DNA of 64,000 nt, taken from assembly GCA_003864495.1 (NCBI GenBank), contig ML133498.1, positions 113,200 to 177,199 of the forward strand, in the 5' to 3' direction. Positions 39,055-50,687 of this stretch are shown here, in pieces. The position numbers and the translations under genes were made by a program. Below the pieces are notes generated by a model. It had not been told where the DNA came from. It saw only the letters and a program-made list of their open reading frames with translations, and made no database searches. This stretch comes from Nemopilema nomurai (lineage: Eukaryota; Cnidaria; Scyphozoa; Rhizostomeae; Rhizostomatidae). Every line of letters begins with the position of its first letter. The first letter of the stretch is position 1.

Positions 39055-40229
39055 TAAAACCACCTCGTTTTCGTTGTAGCCTCGTTTTGTCCTAACCTCG
39101 TTTCATGCTAGCCTCGTTTTGGTGCTGAACGCCCTTGCCTCGTTTTCGTCCTAGCCTCGTTTCCATTCTAGCCTCGTTTTGGTTCTAAAGCCCTAGCCTC
39201 GTTTTCCTCCTAGCCTTGTTTCCATGCTAGCCTCGTTTTTGTCCTTGCCTCGTTTCGTCCTAGCCTTGTTTCCATGCTAGCCTCGTTTTGGTGCTAAAAG
39301 AAACAGCCTCCTTTTCGTTTTAACCTCGTATTTGTCCTAGCCTCGTTTCCATGCTAGCCTCGACTTGGTGCTTAAAACCCACTCTCGTTTTCGTTGTAGC
39401 CTCGTTTTGTCCTAGTCTCGTTTCCATGCTAGCCTTGTTTGATGCTTAAAGCTCTAGCCTCATTTTCGTCCTAACTCGTTTCATGCTAGCCTTGTTTTGG
39501 TGCTGAACGCCCTAGCCTCGTTTTCGTTCTAGACTCGTTTCCATGCTAGCCTCGTTTTCGTCCTTGCCTCGTTTACGTCCTACCCTCGTTTCCATGCTAG
39601 CCTCGTTTTGGTGCTAGAGCCCTAGCCTCGTTTTCGTCCTAGCTTCGTTTCAATTCTATCTTTGTTTTGGTGCTAAAAAGCCATAGCCTCGTTTTCGTTC
39701 TAGTTACGTTTTGGTGCTAAAAGCCTAGACTCGTTTACGTTTAATCTCCGTTTTCTTTTTAGTCTCGTTTCCATGCTAGCCTCGTTTTGGTGCTTAAAGC
39801 TCTAGCCTCATTTTGGTTTTATCTTTGTTTTTAGCCTCGTTTCCATGCTAGCCTCGTTTTGATGCTAAAAAACCTAGCATCGTTTTCGTTTGATCTTTAT
39901 TTTCTTCCTTGCTTTGTTTCCAGTCTAGCCTTGTTTTGGTGCTTAAAGTCATAGTTTCGTTTTTTTTAGACTTATTTTCGTCCTAGACTCGTTTCCATGC
40001 TAGTCTTGTTTTGGTGCCATAATCGGTAGCTTCGTTTTCTTCCTAGCCTCTATTTCATTCTAGCCTCGTTTCCATGCTAGAACCTTAGCCCCGTTTTCGT
40101 ATTAACATTCTTTTTGTTTTAGCCTCGTATCCATTCTAGCTTTGTTTCCATGTTAGCTACATAGTGGTGCTAAAAACCTAGATTACTTTCTGTTTACGCT
40201 TGATTTCATGCAAGCCTTATTTCCTTGCT
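39055..40229 (-). repeat. Reversed satellite block 5 (1,175 bp)
   Basis: Complete reversed block with standard junctions. It is about 9 bp shorter than blocks 3 and 4 through scattered small losses (for example CCACCTCG near 39062, TCCTAACTCG near 39472). Reversed arm at 40002-40229. Confidence 0.92.
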
Positions 40230-43200
40230 TAGGACAAAACGAGGCTACAACGAAAACGAGGGTGGGTTTTAAGTACCAAGTCGAGGCTAGCATGGAAACG
40301 AGGCTAGGACAAATACGAGGTTAAAACGAAAACGAGGCTGTTTCTTTAAACACCAAAACGAAGATAGAATTGAAACGAAGCTAGGACGAAAACGAGGCTA
40401 GAGCTCTAGCATCAAAAGAGGCTAGCATGGAAACGAGGCTAGGACGAAAACGAGGCAAGGACAAAACGAGGCTAGCATGGAAACACGAGACTAGGGCTTT
40501 AGAATAAAAACGAGGCTAGCATGGAAACGAGGCTAGGACAAAAACGAGGTTAAAACGAAAACGAGGCTGTTTCTTTAAACACCAAACGAAGATAGAATTG
40601 AAACGAAGCTAGGACGAAAACGAGGCTAGGGCTCTAGCACGAAAACGAGGCTAGCATGGAAACGAGGCTAGGACGAAAACGAGGCAAGGACAAAACGAGG
40701 CTAGCATGGAAACAACGCTAGAAGGAAAACGAGGCTAGGGCTTTAGAACCAAAACGAGGCTAGCATGGAAACGAGGCTAGGACAAATACGAGGTTAAAAC
40801 GAAAACGAGGCTGTTTCTTTTAACACCAAAACGAAGATAGAATTGAAACGAAGCTAGGACGAAAACGAGGCTAGGCTCTAGCACCAAAACGAGGCTAGCA
40901 TGGAAACGAGGCTAGCACGAGAACGAGGCAAGGACAAAACGAGGCTAGCATGGAAACATAGCTAGAAGGAAAACGAGGATAGGGCTTTAGAATAAAAACG
41001 AGGCTAGCATGGAAACGAGGCTAGGACAAAAACGAGGTTAAAACGAAAACGAGGCTGTTTCTTTAAACACCAAAGCGAAGATAGAATTGAAACGAAGCTA
41101 GGACGAAAACGAGGCTAGGGCTCTAGCACCAAAACGAGGCTAGCATGGAAACGAGGCTAGGACAAAAACGAGGCAAGGACAAAAACGAGGCTAGCATGGA
41201 AACAAGGCTAAGAGGGAAACGAGGCTAGGGCTTTAGAACCAAAACGAGGCTAGCAAGGAAACGAGGCTAGGACAAAAACGAGGCTAGAGCCTTTAGCAAC
41301 TAAACGAAACTAGCATGGAAACGAGGTTAGAACAAAAATGAGGCTAGGGCTTTAAGCATCAAAACGAGGCTAGCACCAAAACGAGGCTAGCATGGAAACG
41401 AGGCTAGGACAAAAACGAGGTTAAAACGAAAAGGAGGCTGTTTTTTTAGCACCAAAACGAGCTAGCATGGAAACAAGGCTAGACGAAAACGAGGCAAGGA
41501 CCAAAACGAGGCTAGCATGGAAACAAGGCTAGGAGGAAAACGAGGCTAGGCTTTAGAACCAAAACGAGGCTAGCATGGAAACGAGGCTAGGACGAAAACG
41601 AGGCTAGGGCGTTCAGCACCAAAACGAGGCTAGCATGAAAACGAGGTTAGGACAAAACGGGCTACAACGAAAACGAGGGTGGGTTTTAAGTACCAAGTCG
41701 AGGCTAGCATGGAAACGAGGCTAGGACAATACGAGGTTAAAACGAAAACGAGGCTGTTTCTTTAAACACCAAACGAAGATAGAATTCAAACGAAGCTAGG
41801 ACGAAAACGAGGCTAGGGCTCTAGCACCAAAACGAGGCTAGCATGGAAACGAGGCTAGGACGAAAACGAGGCAAGGACAAACGAGGCTAGCATGGAAACA
41901 ACGCTAGAAGGAAAACGAGGCTAGGGCTTTAGAATAAAAACGAGGCTAGCATGGAAACGAGGTTAGGACAAAAACGAGGTTAAAACGAAAACGAGGCTGT
42001 TTCTTTAAACACCAAAACGAAGATAGAATTGAAACGAAGCTAGGACGAAAACGAGGCTAGGGCTCTAGCACCAAAACGAGGCTAGCATGGAAACAGGCTA
42101 GGACAAAACGAGGCAAGGACGAAAACGAGGCTAGCATTGAAACAAGGCTAAGTGGAAAACGAGGCTAGGGCTTTAGAACCAAAACGAGGCTAGCAAGGAA
42201 ACGAGGCTAGGACAAAAACGAGGCTAGAGCCTTTAGCAACTAAACGAAACTAGCATGGAAACGAGGTTAGAACAAAAATGAGCTAGGGCTTTAAGCATCA
42301 AAACGAGGCTAGCACCAAAACGAGGCTAGCATGGAAACGAGGCTAGGACAAAATTGAGGCTAGGGCTTTTAGCAACTAAACGAGACTAGCATGGAAACCA
42401 GGTTAGGACAAAACGAGGCTACAACGAAAACGAGAGTGGGTTTTAAGCACCAGTCGAGCTAGCATGGAAACGAGGCTAGGACAAATACGAGATTAAAACG
42501 AAAAGGAGGCTGTTTTTTAAACACCAAAACGAAGATAGAATTGAAACGAAGCTAGGACGAAAACGAGGCTAGGGCTCTAGCACCAAAACGAGGCTAGCAT
42601 GGAAACCAGGCTAGGACAAAACGAGGCTACAACGAAAGAGAGTGGTTTTAAGCACCAAGTCGAGGCTAGCATGGAAACGAGGCTAGGACAAATAGATTAA
42701 ACGAAAAGGAGGCTGTTTCTTTTAGCACAAAATCGAGGCTAGCATGGAAACGAGGCTAGGACGAAAACAAGGCAAGGACAAAAACGAGGCTAGCATGGAA
42801 ACAAGGCTAAGAGGAATACGAGGCTAGGGCTTTAGAACCAAAACGAGGCTAGCATGGAAAGGAGGCAAGGACGAAAACGAGGCTAGGGCGTTCAGCACCA
42901 AAACGAGGCTAGCATGAAAACGAGGTTAGGACAAAAATGAGGCTAGGGCTTTAAGCATCAAAACAGGCTAGCATGGAAACAAGGCTAAAGGAAAACGAGG
43001 CTAGGGGTTTAGAACCAAAACGAGGCTAGCATGGAAACGAGGCTAGGGCGTTCAGCACCAAAACAAGGCTATCATGGAACGAATTTAGGACAAAAATGAG
43101 GCTAGGGTTTTTAGCATCAAAAAAAGCATGCAAAAACGAGGTTAGCATGAAAACGAGGTTAGGACAAAAATGAGGCTAGGGATTAGGCATCAAAACAAGG

Positions 43201-45467
43201 CTAGCATAAAAACGAGGTTAGGACAAAAATGAGGCTAGAGCTTCAAGCATCAAAACGAGGCTAGCATGGAACGAGGCTAGGACAATACGAGGCTACAACG
43301 AAAACGAGGGTGGGTTTTAAGCACCAAGTCAAGGCTAGCATGGAAACAAGGCTAGGACATATACGAGGTTAAAACGAAAACGAGGCTGTTTCTTTTAGCA
43401 CCAAAACAAAGATAGAATTGAAACGAAGCTAGGACGAAAACGAGGCTAGGGCTCTAGCACCAAAACGAGGCTAGCATGGAAACGAGGCTAGGACGAAAAC
43501 GAGGCTAGGGCGTTCAGCTCCAAAACGAGGCTAGCATGAAAACGAGGTTAGGACAAATATGAGGCTAGGGCTTTAAGCATGAAAACAAGGCTACATGGAA
43601 CAAGGCTAAGAGGAAAACGAGGCTAGTATGGAAACGAGGCTAGGACGAAAACAAGGCAAGGACGACGACGAGGCTAGCATGGAAACAAGGCTAGGATGAA
43701 AACGAGGCAAGGACGAAACGACGCTAGCATGGAAACAAGGCTAATAGGAAACAAGGCTAGGGTTTCAGCACCAAAACAAGGCTAGCATGAAAAAGAGGCT
43801 AGCATGGAAACAAGGAGGTCTAGCACCAAAATGAGGCTAGGAGGAAAACGGGCTAGAACTTTAGAACCAAAACGAGGCTGCATGGGAGCAAGGCTAGGAC
43901 GAAAACGAGGCTAAAACGAAATTGAGGCTAGGGCTTCTAGCAACAAGTTGAGGCTAGCATGGAAACGAGTCTAGGACGAAAACGAGGCTAGGGCGTTCAG
44001 CACCAACCAAAACAAGGCTAGCATGGAAACGAGGTTAGGACGAAAATGAGGCTAGGGCGTTCAGCACCAAAACGAGGCTAGCATGAAAACGAGTTAGGAC
44101 AAAACGAGGCTACAACGAAACGAGGGTGGGTTTTAAGTACCAAGTCGAGGCTAGCATGGAAACGAGGCTAGGACAAATACGAGGTTAAAACGAAAACGAG
44201 GCTGTTTCTTTAAACACCAAACGAAGATAGAATTGAAACGAAGCTAGGACGAAAACGAGGCTAGGGACTAGTTCCAAAACGAGGCTAGCATGGAAACGAG
44301 TAGGACGAAAACGAGGCAAGGACAAAACGAGGCTAGCATGGAAACAAGGCTAGAGGAAAACGAGGCTAGGGCTTTAGAACCAAAAGAGGCTAGCATGGAA
44401 ACGAGGCTAGGACGAAAACGAGGCTAGGGCGTTCAGCACCAAAACGAGGCTAGCATGAAAACGAGGTTGGACAAAACGAGGCTACAACGAAAACGAGGGT
44501 GGGTTTTAAGTACCAAGTCGAGGCTAGCATGGAAACGAGGCTAGGACAAATACGAGGTTAAAACGAAAACGAGGCTGTTTCTTTAAACACCAAAACGAAG
44601 ATAGAATTGAAACGAAGCTAGGACGAAAACGAGGCTAGGGCTCTAGCACCAAAACGAGGCTAGCATGGAAACGAGGCTAGGACGAAAAGGCAAGGACAAA
44701 ACGAGGCTAGCATGGAAACAACGCTAGAAGGAAAACGAGCTAGGGCTTAGAATAAAAACGAGGCTAGCATGGAAACGAGGCTAGGACAAAACGAGGTTAA
44801 AACGAAAACGAGGCTGTTTCTTTAAACACCAAAACGAAGATAGAATTGAAACGAAGCTAGGACGAAAAACGAGGCTAGGGCTCTAGCACCAAAACGAGGC
44901 TAGCATGGAAACGAGGCTAGGACAAAAACGAGGCAAGGACGAAACGAGGCTAGCATGGAAACAAGGCTAAGAGGAAAACGATGCTAGGATTTAGAACCAA
45001 AACGAGGCTAGCAAGGAAACGAGGCTAGGACAAAAACGAGGCTAGGGCTCTAGCACCAAACGAGGGTAAGCAAGAGAGGTAGGACAAAAACGAGGCTAGA
45101 GCTTTAGCAACTAAAGAAACTAGCATGGAAACGAGGTTAGAACAAAAATGAGGCTAGGGCTTTAAGCATCAAAACGAGGCTAGCACCAAAACGAGGCTAG
45201 CATGGAAACGAGGCTAGGAAAAAAATGAGGCTAGGGCTTTAGCAACTAAACGAGACTAGCATGGAAACGAGGCAAGGACGAATCGAGGCTAAATAGAAAT
45301 TGAGGCTAGGGCTTTAGCAAAAATTGAGGCTAGCATGGAAACGAGACTATGACAAATACGAGGTTAAAACGAAAACGAGGCTGTCTCTTTTAGCACCAAA
45401 ACGAAGATAGAATTGAAACGAAGCTAGGACGAAAACGAGGCTAGGGCTCTAGCACCAAAACGAGGCT

Positions 45468-46640
45468 ATTAAGGAAATAAGGCTTGCATGAAATCAAGCG
45501 TAAAACAGAAAGTAATCTAGGTTTTTTAGCACCACTATGTAGCTAACATGGAAACAAAGCTAGAATGGATACGAGGCTAAAACAAAAAGAATGTTAATAC
45601 GAAAACGGGGCTAAGGTTCTAGCATGGAAACGAGGCTAGAATGAAATAGAGGCTAGGAAGAAAACGAAGCTACCGATTATGGCACCAAAACAAGACTAGC
45701 ATGGAAACGAGTCTAGGACGAATATAAGTCTAAAAAAAACGAAACTATGACTTTAAGCACCAAACGAGGCTAGACTGGAAACAAAGCCAGGAAGAAAATA
45801 AAGATCAAACGAAACGATGCTAGGTTTTTTAGCATCAAAACGAGGCTAGCATGGAAACGAGGCTAAAACAAGATAAAACCAAAATGAGGCTAGAGCTTTA
45901 AGCACCAAAGAGGCTAGCATGGAAACGAGACTAAAAAGAAAACGGAGATTAAACGTAAACGAGTCTAGGGCTTTTAGCACCAAAACGTAACTAGAACGAA
46001 AACGAGGCTATGGCTTTTAGCACCAAAACAAAGATAGAATTGAAACGAAGCTAGGACGAAAAAGAGGCTAGGGCTCTAGCACCAAAACGAGGCTAGCATG
46101 GAAACGAGGGTAGGACGTAAACGAGGTAAGGACGAAAACGAGGCTAGCATGGAAACGAGTCTAGGACGAAAACGAGGCTAGGGCGTTCAGCACCAAAACA
46201 AGGCTAGCATGGAAACGAGGTTAGGACGAAAATGAGGCTAGAGCTTTAAGCATCAAAACAAGGCTAGCATGGAAACGAGACTAGGACAAAACGAGGCTAC
46301 AACGAAAACGAGAGTGGGTTTAAGCACCAAGTCGAGGCTAGCATGGAAACGAGGCTAGGACAAATACGAGGTTAAAACGAAAAGGAGGCTGTTTCTTTTA
46401 GCACCAAAACGAGGCTAGCATGGAAACAAGGCTAGGACGAAACGAGGCAAGGACAAAATGAGGCTAGCATGGAAACAAGGCTAGGAGGAAAACGAGGCTA
46501 GGCTTTAGAACCAAAACGAGGCTAGCATGGAAACGAGGCTAGGACGAAAACGAGGCTAGGGCGTTCAGCACCAAACGAGGCTAGCATGAAAACGAGGTTA
46601 GGACAAAACGAGTACAACGAAAACGAGGGTGGGTTTTAAG
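45468..46640 (+). repeat. Forward 1,184 bp block (B2)
   Basis: Starts ATTAAGGAAATAAGG, ends GGGTTTTAAG; 1,173 bp with scattered small losses. It has the B-type AAAGCCAGGAAG near 45784. Confidence 0.9.
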
Positions 46641-48678
46641 TACCAAGTCGAGGCTAGCATGGAAACGAGGCTAGGACAAATACGAGGTTAAAACGAAAAC
46701 GAGGCTGTTTCTTTAAACACCAAAGAAGATAGAATTGAAACGAAAGCTAGGACGAAAACGAGGCTAGGGCTCTAGCACCAAAACGAGGCTAGCATGGAAA
46801 CGAGGCTAGGACGAAAACGAGGCAAGGACAAAACGAGGATAGCATGGAAACAACGCTAGAAGGAAAACGAGGCTAGGGCTTTAGAATAAAAACGAGGCTA
46901 GCATGGAAACGAGGCTAGGACAAAAACGAGGTTAAAACGAAAACGAGGCTGTTTCTTTAAACACAAAAGAAGATAGAATTGAAACGAAGCTAGGACGAAA
47001 ACGAGGCTAGGGCTCTAGCACCAAAACGAGGCTAGCATGGAAACGAGGCTAGGACAAAACGAGGCAAGGACGAAAACGAGGCTAGCATTGAAACAAGGCT
47101 AAGAGGAAAACGAGGCTAGGGCTTTAGAACCAAAACGAGGCTAGCAAGGAAACGAGGCTAGGACAAAAACGAGGCTAGAGCCTTTAGCAACTAACGAAAC
47201 TAGCATGGAAACGAGGTTAGAACAAAAATGAGGCTAGGGCTTTAAGCATAAAAACGAGGCTAGCAAAACGAGGCTAGCATGGAAACGAGGCTAGGACAAA
47301 TGAGGCTAGGGCTTTAAGCAACTTAACGAGACTAGCATGGAAACGAGGCAAGGACGAAATCGAGGCTAAAACGAAATTGAGGCTAGGGCATTTAGCAACA
47401 AATTGAGGCTAGCATGGAAACGAGACTATGACAAAAACAGAACAGAAACGAAAACGAGGCTGTGTCTTTTAGCACCAAAACGAAGATAGAATTGAACGAA
47501 GCTAGGACGAAAACGAGGCTAGGGCTCTAGCACCAAAACGAGGCTAGTATGGAAACGAGGGTAGGACGTAAACGAGGCAGGACGAAAACGAGGCTAGCAT
47601 GGAAACGAGGGTAGGACGTAAACGAGGCAAGGATGAAAACGAGGCTAGCATGGAAACGAGTCTAGGAACGAAAACGAGGCTAGGGCGTTCAGCACCAAAA
47701 CAAGGCTAGCATGGAAACGAGGTTAGGACGAAAATGAGGCTAGAGCTTTAAGCATCAAAACAAGGCTAGCATGGAAACGAGACTAGGACAAAACGAGGCT
47801 ACAACGAAAACGAGAGTGGGTTTTAAGCACCAAGTCGAGGCTAGCATGGAAACGAGGCTAGGACAAATACGAGGTTAAAACGAAAAGGAGGCTGTTTCTT
47901 TAGCACCAAAACGAGGCTAGCATGGAAACATGGCTAGGACGAAAACGAGGCAAGGACAAAAACGAGGCTAGCATGGAAACAACGCTAAAGGAAAACGAGG
48001 CTAGGGCTTTAGAATAAAAACGAGGCTAGCATGGAAACGAGGCTAGGACAAAAACGAGGTTAAAACGAAAACGAGGCTGTTTCTTTAAACACCAAACGAA
48101 GATAGAATTGAAACGAAGCTAGGACGAAAACGAGGCTAGGGCTCTAGCACCAAAACGAGGCTAGCATGGAAACGAGGCTAGGACAAAAACGAGGCAAGGA
48201 CGAAAACGAGGCTAGCATGGAAACAAGGCTAAGAGAAAAACGAGGCTAGGGCTTTAGAAAAAAACGAGGCTAGCATGGAAACGAGGCTAGGACAAAACGA
48301 GGCTAGAGCCTTTAGCAACTAAACGAAACTAGCATGGAAACGAGGTTAGAACAAAAATGAGGCTAGGGCTTTAAGCATAAAACGAGGCTAGCACCAAAAC
48401 GAGGCTAGCATGGAAACGAGGCTAGGAAAAAAATGAGGCTAGGGCTTTTAGCAACTAACGAGACTAGCATGGAAACGAGGCAAGGACGAAATCGAGGCTA
48501 AATAGAAATTGAGGCTAGGGCTTTTAGCAACAAATTGAGGCTAGCATGGAAACGAGACTATGACAAATACGAGGTTAAAACGAAAACGAGGCTGTTTCTT
48601 TAAACACCAAAACGAAGATAGAATTGAAACGAAGCTAGGACGAAAACGAGGCTAGGGCTCTAGCACCAAAACGAGGCT

Positions 48679-48906
48679 AGCAAGGAAATAAGGCTTGCAT
48701 GAAATCAAGCGTAAAACAGAAAGTAATCTAGGTTTTTTAGCACCACTATGTAGCTAACATGGAAACAAAGCTAGAATGGATACGAGGCTAAAACAAAAAG
48801 AATGTTATACGAAAACGGGGCTAAGGTTCTAGCATGGAGACGAGGCTAGAATGAAATAGAGGCTAGAAGAAAACGAAGCTACCGATTATGGCATCAAAAC
48901 AAGACT
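48679..48906 (+). repeat. Forward arm before reversed block 6
   Basis: 228 bp arm with GCATC at its end and GGAGACGAGG near 48836, as at the end of B1. Reverse complement of 49855-50083. Confidence 0.92.
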
Positions 48907-50083
48907 TAAAACCCACCCTCGTTTTCGTTGTAGCCTCGTTTGTCCTAACCTCGTTTTCATGCTAGCCTCGTTTTGGTGCTGAACGCCCTTGCCTCGTTTT
49001 CGTCCTAGCCTCGTTTCCATTCTAGCCTCGTTTTGGTTCTAAAGCCCTAGCCTCGTTTTCCTCCTAGCCTTGTTTCCATGCTAGCCTCGTTTTTGTCCTT
49101 GCCTCGTTTTCGTCCTAGCCTTGTTTCCATGCTAACCTCGTTTTGGTGCTAAACGAAACAGCCTCCTTTTCGTTTTAACCTCGTATTTGTCCTAGCCTCG
49201 TTTATGCTAGCCTCGACTTGGTGCTTAAAACCCACTCTCGTTTTCGTTGTAGCCTCGTTTGTCCTAGTCTCGTTTCCATGCTAGCCTTGTTTTGATGCTT
49301 AAAGCTCTAGCCTCATTTTCGTCCTAACCTCGTTTCCATGCTAGCCTTGTTTTGGTGCTGAACGCCCTAGCTCGTTTTCGTTCTAGACTCGTTTCCATGC
49401 TAGCCTCGTTTTCGTCCTTGCCTCGTTTACGTCCTACCCTCGTTTCCATGCTAGCCTCGTTTTGGTGCTAGAGCCCTAGCCTCGTTTTCGTCCTAGCTTC
49501 GTTTCAATTCTATCTTTGTTTTGGTGCTAAAAGCCATAGCCTCGTTTTCGTTCTAGTTACGTTTTGGTGCTAAAAGCCCTAGACTCGTTTACGTTTAATC
49601 TCCGTTTCTTTTTAGTCTCGTTTCCATGCTAGCCTCGTTTTGGTGCTTAAAGCTCTAGCCTCATTTTGGTTTTATCTTTGTTTTTAGCCTCGTTTCCATG
49701 CTAGCCTCGTTTTGATGCTAAAAAACCTAGCATCGTTTTCGTTTGATCTTTATTTTCTTCCTTGCTTTGTTTCCAGTCTAGCCTTGTTTTGGTGCTTAAA
49801 GTCATAGTTTCGTTTTTTTTAGACTTATTTTCGTCCTAGACTCGTTTCCATGCTAGTCTTGTTTTGGTGCCATAATCGGTAGCTTCGTTTTCTTCCTAGC
49901 CTCTATTTCATTCTAGCCTCGTTTCCATGCTAGAACCTTAGCCCCGTTTTCGTATTAACATTCTTTTTGTTTTAGCCTCGTATCCATTCTAGCTTTGTTT
50001 CCATGTTAGCTACATAGTGGTGCTAAAAACCTAGATTACTTTCTGTTTTACGCTTGATTTCATGCAAGCCTTATTTCCTTGCT
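48907..50083 (-). repeat. Reversed satellite block 6 (1,177 bp)
   Basis: The last reversed block in the window, with standard junctions; reversed arm at 49855-50083. It carries GCTAAACGAAACAGCC near 49148 where the others have GCTAAAAGAAACAGCC. No further reversal follows in the remaining 13.9 kb. Confidence 0.92.
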
Positions 50084-50687
50084 TAGGACAAAACGAGGCT
50101 ACAACGAAAACGAGGGTGGGTTTTAAGTACCAGTCGAGGCTAGCATGGAAACGAGGCTAGGACAAATACGAGGTTAAAACGAAAACGAGGCTGTTTCTTT
50201 AAACACCAAAACGAAGATAGAATTGAAACGAAGCTAGGACGAAAACGAGGCTAGAGCTCTAGCATCAAAACGAGGCTAGCATGGAAACGAGGCTAGGACG
50301 AAACGAGGCAAGGACAAAACGAGGCTAGCATGGAAACACGAGGCTAGGGCTTTAGAATAAAAACGAGGCTAGCATGGAACGAGGCTAGGACAAAAACGAG
50401 GTTAAAACGAAAACGAGGCTGTTTCTTTAAACACCAAAACGAAGATAGAATTGAAACGAAGCTAGGACGAAAACGAGGCTAGGGCTCTAGCACGAAAACG
50501 AGGCTAGCATGGAAACGAGGCTAGGACGAAAACGAGGCAAGGACAAAACGAGGCTAGCATGGAAACAACGCTAGAAGGAAAACGAGGCTAGGGCTTTAGA
50601 ACCAAAACGAGGCTAGCATGGAAACGAGGCTAGGACAAATACGAGGTTAAAACGAAAACGAGGCTGTTTCTTTTAACACCAAAACGA

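Larger units (their letters stand above)
39055..48906. repeat. Higher-order interval B2 (9.85 kb)
   Basis: Second copy of B, 23.4-23.5 kb after B1. It has the paired AAACCAGG phrases (about 42395 and 42603), GAATTCAAACG near 41785, a single X-Y-Z, a forward block (45468-46640) with AAAGCCAGGAAG, and the final arm with GGAGACGAGG. It is about 100 bp shorter than B1, mainly through many 1-3 bp losses and not one deletion. Confidence 0.88.
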
